Below are positions 53,995 through 62,708 of a DNA stretch of 64,000 bases, piece by piece (position 1 is the stretch's first letter; every line of letters starts with the position of its first letter). Origin of the DNA: an uncultured Paraprevotella sp. (lineage in GTDB: Bacteria > Bacteroidota > Bacteroidia > Bacteroidales > Bacteroidaceae); assembly GCA_900548345.1 (NCBI GenBank), contig URKA01000012.1, forward strand, positions 1 to 64,000, in the 5' to 3' direction. The position numbers and the translations under genes were made by a program. The notes under the pieces were generated by a model. The model saw only the letters and a program-made list of their open reading frames with translations. It was not told where the DNA came from and made no database searches.

Positions 53995-55092
53995 ATGAAT
54001 ATGAAGAATGAAAAGATATTGGTGGGAATAACCCACGGGGACATCAACGGAGTGGGATATGAAGTTATCCTGAAAATATTTTCGGAGCCGCAGATGCTCG
54101 AACTCTGTACACCCATCATTTACGGTTCGCCCAAGGTGGCGGCCTATCACCGCAAGGCGATGAACCTGACGGCGAATTTCGTGACAATAACCCATGCCGG
54201 CGAGGCCGCCGAGGGCAAACTGAATCTGGTGGACTGTTTTGAAGACGAAGTGAAGATAGATTTCGGGCAACCCTCGGCCGAGAGCGGAAATGCTGCCTTC
54301 GTGGCACTCGAACGGGCACTGGCCGACTATCGCGACGGACTTTTCGATGTGCTGGTGACGGCACCCATCAACAAAGCCACCATCCAGCGCGAGGGCTTCC
54401 ACTTTCCCGGACATACGGAATACATCCAGGAACGTGTGGGAGAGGGAAACGAGGCGCTGATGATTCTGATGAACGATGTGCTGCGTGTGGCCTTGGTCAC
54501 TACCCATCTGCCGCTACGCGATGTGGCTGCGGCCGTGACGAAAGATGCCGTGATGCGCAAGGCGCGTATCTTCCATGAATCCTTGTGCAAGGACTTCAGT
54601 GTGTCCAAACCGCGAATCGCCGTGCTGGCCCTGAACCCTCACGCCGGTGACAACGGCCTGTTGGGCAGTGAGGAGCAAGATGTCATCCTGCCCGCTATCC
54701 GCGACTTGGAAAAAGAAGGTGTTATGTGTTTCGGTCCCTTTGCCGCCGACGGATTTTTCGGAAGCAGGGCCTATGAATACTTCGACGGCGTGCTGGCCAT
54801 GTATCATGACCAAGGCCTGGCGCCTTTCAAGGCACTGGCCATGACGAACGGCGTGAACTATACCGCCGGACTTCCTATCGTGCGCACTTCGCCCGACCAT
54901 GGGACGGCATACGACATTGCAGGACAAGGAAAAGCCGATGAGTCGTCGATGCGTCAGGCCGTTTACACGGCGTTGGACGTATGCCGCAACCGTCGCCGCG
55001 ATGAAGAGGCCCGTATGAATCCGCTTCGCAAACAATACCACGAGCGGCGCGACGACAGTGACAAACTCAAACTGAACGCACCGGAAGAATAA
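53995..55092 (+). CDS. pdxA: 4-hydroxythreonine-4-phosphate dehydrogenase
   Basis: 365 residues (ATG 53995 or 54001). Vitamin B6 pathway. ITHGDINGVGYEVILKIF is the N-terminal signature. DVLVTAPINKATIQREGFHFPGHTEYI, a metal-site LALNPHAGDNGLLG and MYHDQGLAPFKAL are seen, with SPDHGTAYDIAG. The C-terminal ~20 residues are charged and variable. Confidence 0.95.
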   Translation: MNMKNEKILVGITHGDINGVGYEVILKIFSEPQMLELCTPIIYGSPKVAAYHRKAMNLTANFVTITHAGEAAEGKLNLVDCFEDEVKIDFGQPSAESGNAAFVALERALADYRDGLFDVLVTAPINKATIQREGFHFPGHTEYIQERVGEGNEALMILMNDVLRVALVTTHLPLRDVAAAVTKDAVMRKARIFHESLCKDFSVSKPRIAVLALNPHAGDNGLLGSEEQDVILPAIRDLEKEGVMCFGPFAADGFFGSRAYEYFDGVLAMYHDQGLAPFKALAMTNGVNYTAGLPIVRTSPDHGTAYDIAGQGKADESSMRQAVYTALDVCRNRRRDEEARMNPLRKQYHERRDDSDKLKLNAPEE

Positions 55093-55100
55093 ATGCAGGT

Positions 55101-56108
55101 ATGAAACCTCTGTATCGGAATTGTTTTCTGGCGATAGGCGTAGTGGCTATCGTCATCATGCTCTGCACCTCGGACCTTTCGTATGGAGAGTTGTGGGAGA
55201 ATATACGCCGTGCCGGCTATTGGTTTCCTGCCGTACTCCTGCTGTGGGTCTTCCTTTATCTGGCCAATGCCTGGTCGTGGTCGCTCATCATCCGCGACGG
55301 TGAATCGCCCAAGGTACCTTTTGCCAAAGTCTATAAGTATACGATAAGCGGGTATGCTCTGAACTATGTCACACCTGTGGGCGTGCTGGGCGGAGAACCC
55401 TACCGTATCATGGAGCTGACGCCGTATGTGGGTGCGGCGAAAGCTACTTCCAGTGTCATCCTGTATGCCATGATGCACATCTTTTCCCATTTCTGCTTTT
55501 GGACGTTCTCCATCTTGCTTTACCTTGCCCTGTACGGCACGCAGATGCCTGCCGGCATGGCCGTTTTCATCGCCGCCTGCCTGGCGTTCTGCACATTGGG
55601 AATCTACTTTTTCATGAAAGGCTACAAGAATGGACTGGCCATGAGAATCCTGCGCTTTTTCGCACACATACCCGGCCTGAAATCCCGGCTGGGGGGATTC
55701 ATCGGCCGTAAGGAAGAATCCATACGCAAGGTGGATGCGCAGATAGCCGAACTGCATGCACGCCGGAAATCCACGTTCTATCTGTCGCTGTTCACAGAGT
55801 TTGCCGTGCGTGTGGCCGGATGTCTTGAGGTGCAGTTCATCCTGTTGATATTGACAGACCATGTATCTTTTTGGGACTGCGTACTGATACAGGCATTCAC
55901 GTCATTGTTTTCCAACTTGTTCTTTTTCGTGCCCATGAGCATGGGGGCGCGCGAAGGCGGTTTCGCATTGGCGGTGGGCGGTTTGTCGCTTTCCGGTGCC
56001 TACGGTGTGTATGCCAGTCTGCTCACCCGTGTGAGGGAACTGGTGTGGATAGCCATCGGACTTCTCCTGATTAAGTTCGGAAACCGTACGCCGGATACCA
56101 TCCGATAG
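55101..56108 (+). CDS. lysylphosphatidylglycerol synthase-type flippase (UPF0104)
   Basis: 335 residues with about eight membrane segments. ALNYVTPVGVLGGEPYRIMELTPYVGAAKATSSVI (residues ~88-122) and PMSMGAREGGFALAVGGLSLSGAYG (~275-298) are the two conserved blocks of the MprF/AglD-like transmembrane family. It lacks the lysyl transferase domain. May move a lipid across the inner membrane. 8 bp after pdxA. Confidence 0.82.
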   Translation: MKPLYRNCFLAIGVVAIVIMLCTSDLSYGELWENIRRAGYWFPAVLLLWVFLYLANAWSWSLIIRDGESPKVPFAKVYKYTISGYALNYVTPVGVLGGEPYRIMELTPYVGAAKATSSVILYAMMHIFSHFCFWTFSILLYLALYGTQMPAGMAVFIAACLAFCTLGIYFFMKGYKNGLAMRILRFFAHIPGLKSRLGGFIGRKEESIRKVDAQIAELHARRKSTFYLSLFTEFAVRVAGCLEVQFILLILTDHVSFWDCVLIQAFTSLFSNLFFFVPMSMGAREGGFALAVGGLSLSGAYGVYASLLTRVRELVWIAIGLLLIKFGNRTPDTIR

Positions 56109-56121
56109 AGCGCATATATAA

Positions 56122-56144
56122 TATATATATAATGTACGCGCGCG
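56122..56144. repeat. alternating purine-pyrimidine tract, copy 2
   Basis: Identical to 43242-43264; here intergenic, 13 bp past the flippase stop. The tract could adopt Z-DNA under supercoiling. Confidence 0.8.
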
Positions 56145-56272
56145 TGAAGCTACAGTTTATGGGAGAATGGGAGATGCGGAGAGGTGTTTTGGGCGAGGAG
56201 GCTTTTTGCTTTATTTTCCATGAAAATATCCATTTCGCGCATACTTCTTTTCCGCACGTCCGATTTTTTATG

Positions 56273-56280
56273 TAATTTTG
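56273..56280 (+). promoter_or_regulatory. -7 box for the sigma-54 activator operon
   Basis: TAATTTTG (TAnnTTTG) 25 bp upstream of the ATG, in an otherwise gene-free 197-bp gap. Confidence 0.5.
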
Positions 56281-56305
56281 TCCCTGTCCGCATTTAAAAA
56301 AGAGT

Positions 56306-57541
56306 ATGAATACAACCGAAATTCAGGCACAGAAAAGGAGATATGGCATCGTTGGTAATTCCGACGGGCTGAATCATGCTGTGGACGTGGCTCTACAGGT
56401 GGCCAAGACCGACTTGTCCGTGTTGATTACCGGCGAAAGCGGTGTGGGCAAGGAGATTATTCCCCGTATGATTCACGACAACAGCCTGCGCAAGAGTAAG
56501 AAGTATTTTGCTGTCAATTGCGGTTCCATTCCCGAAGGGACGATTGACTCCGAACTTTTCGGACATGAGAAAGGTGCGTTTACCGGTGCGGTGGGAGAGC
56601 GTGAAGGCTATTTCGGTGCCGCCAACGGAGGTACGCTTTTTCTGGATGAGGTAGGGGAGTTGCCTCTGGCTACGCAGGCCCGCCTGTTGCGTGTGCTCGA
56701 AACCGGCGAGTATATCCGCGTAGGTTCCAGCGAGGTGCGCAAGACCGATGTGCGTATCGTGGCGGCCACGAATGTGAACATGGCGGAGGCGATTCGGGAT
56801 GGAAAATTCCGTGAGGATTTGTTCTATCGCTTGAATACCATACCTGTAAAGATGCCGGCGTTGCGCGAACGCGGCGATGATGTGGTGCTCCTGTTCAAGA
56901 AATTTGCCATGGATACGGCAGAGAAATACAATATGCCTGAACCTGTGGAACTGACCGAGGCTGCCCGTTTGCAGCTGAAGAAATATCCTTGGCCGGGGAA
57001 TATCCGTCAGTTGAAGAACGTGACCGAGCAGATGTCAATCCTTTCGCCCGAACGGACCATTACACCGGATATATTGGGGGAATATGTGCCCGATACGCAG
57101 GTGTCGCACGATATTGTGCCGTTGAACGTGCAGAAAGAAACGCATAGTTTTGAGAATGAACGCGAGATTCTGTACAAGATACTCTTCGACTTGCGGAACG
57201 ATGTGACGGAACTCAAGAAGTTCATGCGCGAACGCCAGTCCGACCATGACATGCAGAACATGCCGGTGACACAGGTGCCAGCGGAACATCCGGTGGCTTA
57301 TTATCACTCCGACATATCCTACCCGGCTTCACGACAGGAGAAAAGCGAGGAGGAGTTTCAGACACCCGAAGAATATGTGGAGGAGTCTCTCTCATTGCAA
57401 GACTGGGAACGCATGATGGTGGCCCGTGCGCTGGAACGCAACCACGGAAAACGAAAGAATGCCGCCAAAGAGTTGAATATATCTGAACGTACGTTATACC
57501 GTAAAATAAAGGAATATGGATTGGATAAGGAGTATTCTTAA
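56306..57541 (+). CDS. sigma-54-dependent activator (AAA+ and Fis HTH)
   Basis: 411 residues. The AAA+ domain begins nearly at the N-terminus: Walker A GESGVGKE (~47), sigma-54 contact loop GAFTGA (~92), Walker B TLFLDEVGELPLATQARLL, arginine finger region FREDLFYRLNTIPV. There is no receiver, GAF or PAS sensor, so activity must be set another way. A ~100-residue linker leads to a Fis-type HTH (NAAKELNISERTLYRKIKEYGLD). It overlaps lptE by 26 bp and likely controls or is co-expressed with envelope genes. Confidence 0.92.
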   Translation: MNTTEIQAQKRRYGIVGNSDGLNHAVDVALQVAKTDLSVLITGESGVGKEIIPRMIHDNSLRKSKKYFAVNCGSIPEGTIDSELFGHEKGAFTGAVGEREGYFGAANGGTLFLDEVGELPLATQARLLRVLETGEYIRVGSSEVRKTDVRIVAATNVNMAEAIRDGKFREDLFYRLNTIPVKMPALRERGDDVVLLFKKFAMDTAEKYNMPEPVELTEAARLQLKKYPWPGNIRQLKNVTEQMSILSPERTITPDILGEYVPDTQVSHDIVPLNVQKETHSFENEREILYKILFDLRNDVTELKKFMRERQSDHDMQNMPVTQVPAEHPVAYYHSDISYPASRQEKSEEEFQTPEEYVEESLSLQDWERMMVARALERNHGKRKNAAKELNISERTLYRKIKEYGLDKEYS

Positions 57542-58046
57542 AAGAAGGCACGGATGGAGCGTGGCGCTGTTTGTCTGTCTGCTGGCATCCTGTTCCATTT
57601 CCTACAAGTTCAACGGGGCGTCTATCGACTATACGAAAACCAAGACGATACAAATCGCACAGTTTCCCATACGTTCCGCATACGTATGGGCGCCGATGCA
57701 GGCTATCTTCAATAACGAACTCACCGATGTGTTCGCACGTCAGACGAAACTGAGGCAGGTGAACCGTAACGGCGACCTTCAGCTGGCCGGTGAAATCGTG
57801 GAGTACAGTCAGTACAACAAGGCGGTGTCGGCCGACGGATATTCATCGCAGACCCAGTTGAAGATGACAGTGAACGTGCGTTTCGTGAACAATGCCAATC
57901 ATGACGAGGATTTTGAGCAGAGGTTCAGCGCCACGACGCAATACGATTCTTCGAAACAGTTGATTACCGTGCAGGAGGAGCTGGTGACGCAAATGGTAAA
58001 AGATATAGTGGACCAGATATTCAATGCCACGGTGGCGAACTGGTAA
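57516..58046 (+). CDS. lptE: LptE-family LPS-assembly lipoprotein
   Basis: 176 residues. Lipobox LLASC (Cys ~27), then SISYKFNGASIDYTKTKTIQIAQFPIRS, the Bacteroidetes LptE opening, and a two-layer alpha/beta plug domain ending VTQMVKDIVDQIFNATVANW. LptE seats in the LptD barrel that exports LPS; lptD is not in the window. Its start lies in the 3' end of the activator gene. Confidence 0.88.
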   Translation: MDWIRSILKRRHGWSVALFVCLLASCSISYKFNGASIDYTKTKTIQIAQFPIRSAYVWAPMQAIFNNELTDVFARQTKLRQVNRNGDLQLAGEIVEYSQYNKAVSADGYSSQTQLKMTVNVRFVNNANHDEDFEQRFSATTQYDSSKQLITVQEELVTQMVKDIVDQIFNATVANW

Positions 58047-58077
58047 ACGGTTTATTCATTTTTTTTACGGATACAAT

Positions 58078-58818
58078 ATGGAGCTGAGTCTTTCGGAATA
58101 TGTGAAACATCCCGACCGCCTGAACGGGGATACATTGGTCATGCTGCAGAAGCTGGTCGATGCTTATCCTTATTTCCAGCCGGCGCGTCTGCTGTATCTG
58201 CGTAACCTCTACTTGCTCCATCATGCCGACTTCGACCATGAATTGCGCACGGCATCGCTCTTCCTTCCCGACCGTAAGGCACTTTTCCGTCTGATAGAAG
58301 GAATGAACTACAGTCTGGAGCCTGTGAAGAAACATCAGCCTGTTTCCGATAAAAAGTCGGATGGGGAAGATAGAACCTATTCGCTTATCGACAGTTTCCT
58401 GGCCGGTATACCTGAAGAGAAGCCCCGTCGTGCCGTGCCTGCGGACGCCTCGACAGACTATATAGCCTATCTGATGCAAACGGAAGACGTGCCGGACATC
58501 ACGGAGGCTGTGCCACGCATGCAGCATCAGGACCTGATAGACGATTTTATCGGTCAAGGCGGCCGGCGCATCGTGTTGTCGGATGTTCCCGACGAGAACC
58601 TGCAGACACCGGACCTCTCCGAAAGCGTCGACAATGAAGAGAATGAAGATTATTTCACCGAAACGTTGGCGAAGATTTACATAAAACAAGGCCGATACAC
58701 GAAAGCCTTGGAAATAATAAGGAGATTATACTTGAAATATCCAAAAAAAAATCGTTACTTTGCAGACCAAATACGTTTCTTGGAGAAATTGATAATAAAC
58801 AATAAAAATAAAAAATAG
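58078..58818 (+). CDS. TPR-containing hypothetical protein
   Basis: 246 residues from MELSLSEYVKHPDRLNG at 58078 (an upstream in-frame start overlaps lptE). The N-terminal third is helical (YPYFQPARLLYLRNLYLLH), the middle is low complexity with acidic runs (~80-195), and the C-terminus is one TPR (YFTETLAKIYIKQGRYTKALEII then RRLYLKYPKKN). Conserved between lptE and secG in Bacteroidales; function unknown. secG starts 4 bp later. Confidence 0.78.
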   Translation: MELSLSEYVKHPDRLNGDTLVMLQKLVDAYPYFQPARLLYLRNLYLLHHADFDHELRTASLFLPDRKALFRLIEGMNYSLEPVKKHQPVSDKKSDGEDRTYSLIDSFLAGIPEEKPRRAVPADASTDYIAYLMQTEDVPDITEAVPRMQHQDLIDDFIGQGGRRIVLSDVPDENLQTPDLSESVDNEENEDYFTETLAKIYIKQGRYTKALEIIRRLYLKYPKKNRYFADQIRFLEKLIINNKNKK

Positions 58819-58822
58819 AAAA

Positions 58823-59215
58823 ATGTACACAGGATTGGTTTTTTTAATCGTTTTCTTGGCGATATGCATGTGTCTGATTGTGCTTATTCAGGAATCTAAG
58901 GGAGGCGGACTTGCATCAAGTTTCTCTGCATCCAATCAGATTATGGGCGTGCGCAAGACTACCGATGTAATTGAAAAAGTGACTTGGACGCTGGCGGCAG
59001 CCATCGTGCTCTTCAGTATCGTATCTTCCAAATGCCTTCCTACGGCAAGCGTAGAGGAGTCTGCAGTAATGAAGCAGGCTACAGAACAGAAGGCTACGAA
59101 CTCCAATAACTTGCCGGGCTTCAATGCAAGTCAGACGCAGCAGAATAATGCTCCTGCACAACAGGCACCGGCTGCCGGTGCGGCACAGGAAGCTCCTGCA
59201 GCTCCGGCACAGTAA
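58823..59215 (+). CDS. secG: preprotein translocase subunit SecG
   Basis: 130 residues. Two membrane spans (LVFLIVFLAICMCLIVLIQ and WTLAAAIVLFSIVSS) flank SKGGGLASSFSASNQIMGVRK, the SecG signature. The C-terminal ~55 residues are an A/Q/P-rich tail typical of Bacteroidetes. Last gene of the run. Confidence 0.93.
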   Translation: MYTGLVFLIVFLAICMCLIVLIQESKGGGLASSFSASNQIMGVRKTTDVIEKVTWTLAAAIVLFSIVSSKCLPTASVEESAVMKQATEQKATNSNNLPGFNASQTQQNNAPAQQAPAAGAAQEAPAAPAQ

Positions 59216-59244
59216 AGAATGCCATAACGGTTTTATGCCGGTAT

Positions 59245-59292
59245 AAACAGGTTGCCACAGATTATGATTCAATGATTTGTGGCAACCTGTTT
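59245..59292. terminator. intrinsic terminator after secG
   Basis: Perfect 15-bp stem AAACAGGTTGCCACA (59245-59259) with TGTGGCAACCTGTTT (59278-59292), T-rich beyond it. Between converging secG and acetyltransferase genes. Confidence 0.85.
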
Positions 59293-59328
59293 GTCTTTTG
59301 TTGACGGTCCTTTGGCTACATCATCCGT

Positions 59329-59883
59329 TTATTTATTCAGATGTTTCTTGATTGCGGCCGGGTTGCCTGCCGCCATGCAATCGTCAGGAATGTCACGTGT
59401 CACCACGCTGCCGGCTGCGATGATGCAGCGGTTTCCGATGGTTACGTTCGGACAGATGGTCACGTTTCCGCCAATCCAGCAATCGCTGCCGATGGTGACG
59501 GGATAAGAATATTCCGAAGAACTCCGGCGTTCCAAAGGGTCGATAGGATGATGCGGAGTATAAATCTGCACGTTAGGCCCTATCAGCGTGTGTGCTCCTA
59601 TGCGGATGAGTCCTCCGTCGAGGAATGTGCAATTCGCATTGATGAAAACATGTTCTCCCAAGATGATGCCGTGTCCGTGGTCACAATAAAACGGGGGACA
59701 AATCACCGTATTTTCAGGAATACCCGGTATCAGTTCTTCGAGTAACTCCCGGTATCCTTCATCGTAGGTACTCATCACACGCATTCGTGCCAGTAGTTTC
59801 TTGCAGTGTATGAAACTCTCTTGTATCTCCGGGACGGACATATCTGCCAGAAGTCCGTTCCTCATTTTCTCTATTTCATTCAT
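59329..59883 (-). CDS. maltose/galactoside O-acetyltransferase-type enzyme
   Basis: 184 residues from MNEIEKMRNGLLADM at 59883. Left-handed beta-helix acetyltransferase: N-terminal mac domain, FYCDHGHGIILGEHVFINANCTFLD, catalytic His in IYTPHHPIDPLERRS, and GGNVTICPNVTIGNRCIIAAGSVVTRDIP hexapeptides. Acetyl-CoA to a sugar; the sugar is unknown. Single gene. Confidence 0.9.
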   Translation of the reverse strand: MNEIEKMRNGLLADMSVPEIQESFIHCKKLLARMRVMSTYDEGYRELLEELIPGIPENTVICPPFYCDHGHGIILGEHVFINANCTFLDGGLIRIGAHTLIGPNVQIYTPHHPIDPLERRSSSEYSYPVTIGSDCWIGGNVTICPNVTIGNRCIIAAGSVVTRDIPDDCMAAGNPAAIKKHLNK

Positions 59884-60026
59884 GGCTTTCTTATTCTCTG
59901 CACTTCCCAAGTGCCTCTTTATATGCAAATGTAGTCTTTAAAAAGGATATATTGAAATGGTTTTCCTTGTAATTTCTTACAAAATGTATAAGTTTCTTAG
60001 GCTTCGCACTTACAAGAGTAGCATAA

Positions 60027-60152
60027 CGTTCTTTTTATCAGGGACGTCGGTTTTTTATTGCAGACGGGACTATTATCGGTTACGGTGCTCCGGTAGGCAA
60101 GACCATGTCCGGAATGGATAATAAAACGGCGAAAGTCATTCTTTTGGAATAA
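60027..60152 (+). pseudogene. C-terminal coding remnant of unknown protein
   Basis: An open frame without a start codon ends DGTIIGYGAPVGKTMSGMDN then KTAKVILLE and TAA (60150-60152). The residue pattern looks like a real protein tail. Upstream a stop in frame (60024) cuts it off. Family not recognised. It abuts the left edge of the R3-R4 element. Confidence 0.4.
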
Positions 60153-60180
60153 AAATGGGGAGATTACTCTTTACTCCTTA

Positions 60181-60234
60181 CGCGCGCGCATTACAGGAGT
60201 TTTCTGAAAAAGCCCTTCATGGGTTCAGACTGAT
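60181..60234 (+). repeat. dispersed terminal repeat, copy R3
   Basis: CGCGCGCGCATTACAGGAG, TTTTCTGAAAAAGCCCTTCA, GGGTTCAGACT: same orientation as R1, inverted to R4. Confidence 0.85.
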
Positions 60235-60304
60235 TGTATAACAGTGAGTTAGCGTGTGTTTGCCATTCAGCCTTCTTTCATACGGGGAGGTGGATGAAAT
60301 GGTG

Positions 60305-60392
60305 ACCTGTGTGCGATGAATCCTTCACCTGTGACCGATGAGATGGTGACCTGTGTGCGATGAAGGGAGAACCTGTCGGGAATGAAGGGACA
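60305..60392. repeat. 22-bp-period ACCTGTG array, locus C (4 units)
   Basis: ACCTGTG (last copy ACCTGTC) begins at 60305, 60327, 60349 and 60371, exactly 22 bp apart. The flank GAAATGGTG before unit 1 echoes loci A and B. It lies inside the R3-R4 element. Confidence 0.88.
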
Positions 60393-60405
60393 ATACGACT
60401 TAGTC

Positions 60406-60476
60406 TGTTGATTGACAGATAGTCTGAACCCATGAAGGGCTTTTTCAGAAAACTTTCTGTAGTAGATGCGCGCGCG
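60406..60476 (-). repeat. dispersed terminal repeat, copy R4
   Basis: The first 59 bp (60406-60464) match R2 with about two differences; then GATGCGCGCGCG gives the CG tract shared with R1 and R3. Confidence 0.85.
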
Positions 60477-60549
60477 TGGGGTGAGGAAACCGGCTGGTGG
60501 TGGTCCCCTTTTCTACTGTCAGATTCGTTCAAAAGACATTTGCGAATAT

Positions 60550-60580
60550 TTTGTTTCCCAAAAAATACTCGCTATTTTTG
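60550..60580 (+). promoter_or_regulatory. promoter of the thioredoxin operon
   Basis: TTTG (60550-60553) and TATTTTTG (60573-60580) with a 19-bp gap, a near-ideal Bacteroides promoter 22 bp upstream of the start codon. Confidence 0.75.
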
Positions 60581-60602
60581 CTTGGACTAAACATAAAGGA
60601 CA

Positions 60603-60902
60603 ATGGAAACATTCAAAGACGTTATATCAGCCGACCAACCGGTATTGGTCGATTTCTTTGCCACATGGTGCCAACCGTGCAAGATGATGCACCCTATCTT
60701 GGAACAAGTGAAGGAGGTCTTGGGTGACAGAATCCGCATCATCAAGGTGGATGTGGACAAGTATGGAATGACCGCAAGTCAATATCAGGTACAGTCTGTA
60801 CCCACGTTGATGCTGTTCAGGAAGGGCGAGGTGCTTTGGCGCACAAGCGGCGTGATGCCGAAGGCAGAACTGTTGGCGACATTGGACCCTTTTCTTGAAT
60901 AA
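60603..60902 (+). CDS. thioredoxin
   Basis: 99 residues, cytosolic. VLVDFFATWCQPCKMMHPILEQV contains the CxxC as WCQPC (WCGPC in classic thioredoxin, so Gly is replaced by Gln). VQSVPTLMLFRKGEV has the cis-Pro. Its TAA overlaps the ATG of the next gene (TAATG). Confidence 0.9.
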   Translation: METFKDVISADQPVLVDFFATWCQPCKMMHPILEQVKEVLGDRIRIIKVDVDKYGMTASQYQVQSVPTLMLFRKGEVLWRTSGVMPKAELLATLDPFLE

Positions 60903-61939
60903 TGAAAGCATATACATATATAGACAAAGGCAGGTTTGAACTGATAGACAAGGCCAAACCTGCATTGCAAGAGCCAACCGATGCTATTGTGCGTGTGACA
61001 CTTGGCAGCATCTGCACCAGCGACCTGCACATCAAGCATGGTAGCGTGCCTCGTGCCTTAAAAGGAATTACAGTAGGTCATGAGATGGTGGGTGTTGTTG
61101 AAGAACTCGGCAGTAAAGTCAAAGGCTTCAACATAGGAGACAGGGTGACAGTCAATGTCGAGACATTCTGCGGTGAATGTTATTTCTGCAAGCATGGCTT
61201 TGTAAACAACTGTTCTTCTCCGTATGGCGGTTGGGCGTTGGGATGCCGCATCGATGGCGGCCAGACGGAATATGTGCGTGTGCCGTTGGCGAGTCAGGGA
61301 ATTAACCGCATACCCGATGGTGTGAGCGATGAGCAAGCCTTATTCACAGGCGATATTCTCGCCACCGGATTTTGGGCTGCACGCATCAGTGAGATTTCTG
61401 AAGACGACACGGTGCTTATCATCGGTGCAGGTCCTACCGGCATCTGCACGTTGCTCTGCGTGATGTTGAAACATCCCCGACGCATCATCGTATGCGAACG
61501 GTCGGAAGAGAGACGTGCTTTTGTCAAGGAGCATTATCCTGATGTACTTCTTACAACTCCTGAAGAATGTCAGACGTTCGTCATGCAGCATAGCGGACAT
61601 GGGGGAGCCGACCGCGTGATAGAGGTTGCAGGCGGTAAGGACACATTCCAACTGGCTTGGCAATGTGCCCGCCCCAATGCCATTGTCACCATTGTTGCAC
61701 TTTACGACGAGCCGCAGGTTCTGCCCTTGCCGCAGATGTATGGCAAAAACTTAACCTTCAAGACCGGTGGTGTGGACGGTTGTGACTGTCAGGAGATTCT
61801 CCAGCTAATCAAAGAAGGCAAAATAGACACTACGCCGCTCATTACACATCGCTTTCCTCTTTCGCAAATTGAGGAAGCCTATCATATCTTTGAGAACAAG
61901 GAAGATGGTGTCATCAAGATTGCTATATATAATGAATAA
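60902..61939 (+). CDS. zinc-dependent alcohol dehydrogenase
   Basis: 345 residues, medium-chain dehydrogenase. Catalytic zinc: GSICTSDLHIKHG and TVGHEMVG. Structural zinc: CGECYFCKHGFVNNC. Nucleotide site VLIIGAGPTGICTLL. Most like sorbitol/isopropanol-type MDR enzymes; substrate unknown. Coupled to the thioredoxin gene by a 1-bp overlap, suggesting a redox or detoxification role. Confidence 0.9.
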   Translation: MKAYTYIDKGRFELIDKAKPALQEPTDAIVRVTLGSICTSDLHIKHGSVPRALKGITVGHEMVGVVEELGSKVKGFNIGDRVTVNVETFCGECYFCKHGFVNNCSSPYGGWALGCRIDGGQTEYVRVPLASQGINRIPDGVSDEQALFTGDILATGFWAARISEISEDDTVLIIGAGPTGICTLLCVMLKHPRRIIVCERSEERRAFVKEHYPDVLLTTPEECQTFVMQHSGHGGADRVIEVAGGKDTFQLAWQCARPNAIVTIVALYDEPQVLPLPQMYGKNLTFKTGGVDGCDCQEILQLIKEGKIDTTPLITHRFPLSQIEEAYHIFENKEDGVIKIAIYNE

Positions 61940-61952
61940 GCCGATGTAACTT

Positions 61953-62708
61953 ATGCAGATACTCCTCGCTAACGCAAAAATAATGTATGATAAGGCCGGA
62001 AGGGCGGCTTTGACAACTCCGCTCTTTCAATCTGTGGCTAACGAATTGGCTGCAGAGATGGCGTTGATGGATATTGATGGACTTGCCCGTCAGTTGGATT
62101 GCAGCAGAAAACTGGCTGCTGAAAATTGGAGACGCTATCAGAATTTCCATTGTGCGGCTCCCATGCCCGCTATCCTTGCCTACAACGGCCAGGCCTACAA
62201 ACACTTGAAGGCAAATACGCTCTCGGATGAAGTTTTGCTGTTCGGCCAGAAACACCTTTGGATTACCTGCTTCTTGTATGGATTGCTCAGACCGATGGAT
62301 GCGATAGTGCCTTACCGCATGGAGCATTGTGTCAGTTTGCAGGCAACAGACAACAAGCCTGTCCACCAGTTTTGGAAGGATAAACTGACTGATGTACTCA
62401 TCGACAGCGTGAAGTCGGACGATGGTGTCTTAGTGCATTTATCCACCGAGGAGTACGAGCATCTTTTTGATTGGAAACGGGTGATGGAGGAGATTCAGGT
62501 GGTTCATCCCCTGTTTTATGTCCGTCAGCCTGATGGAACACTTAAAATGCAGGCGGTATGGGCGAAGTCTTGTCGTGGAGCCATGGTGAGATATATACTC
62601 GAAAACGAAGTGACCTCGCCGGAACAACTGAAAGTTTTCTCTTATGAAGGGTTTGAATATTCATCACGTCATGGAGAGGCATTGTTTCCACATTTTATCA
62701 GAGAGTAA
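61953..62708 (+). CDS. yaaA: YaaA-family peroxide stress protein
   Basis: 251 residues. MQILLANAKIMYDKA opening, FHCAAPMPAILAYNGQAYKHLKA and ITCFLYGLLRPMDAIVPYRMEH match YaaA (DUF328), which limits iron-driven damage after peroxide and has a DNA-binding HhH-like fold. The C-terminal KSCRGAMVRYILEN is the conserved arm. Its stop touches the next ATG. Confidence 0.88.
   Translation: MQILLANAKIMYDKAGRAALTTPLFQSVANELAAEMALMDIDGLARQLDCSRKLAAENWRRYQNFHCAAPMPAILAYNGQAYKHLKANTLSDEVLLFGQKHLWITCFLYGLLRPMDAIVPYRMEHCVSLQATDNKPVHQFWKDKLTDVLIDSVKSDDGVLVHLSTEEYEHLFDWKRVMEEIQVVHPLFYVRQPDGTLKMQAVWAKSCRGAMVRYILENEVTSPEQLKVFSYEGFEYSSRHGEALFPHFIRE

Larger units (their letters stand above)
60179..60477. mobile_element. 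MITE-like element bounded by inverted repeats R3 and R4
   Basis: ~299 bp with no ORF. R3 (60181-60234) and R4 (60406-60476) are inverted copies of the same repeat, both starting with CGCGCGCG at the outer edge. The interior carries the locus C 22-bp array. The form fits a non-autonomous miniature element; no target duplication was confirmed. Confidence 0.5.
59884..60602. other. gene-free region with remnant, repeats R3/R4 and a 22-bp array
   Basis: 719 bp. A coding remnant (60027-60152), a repeat-bounded element (60179-60477) and the trx promoter (60550-60580). No intact gene. Confidence 0.7.
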
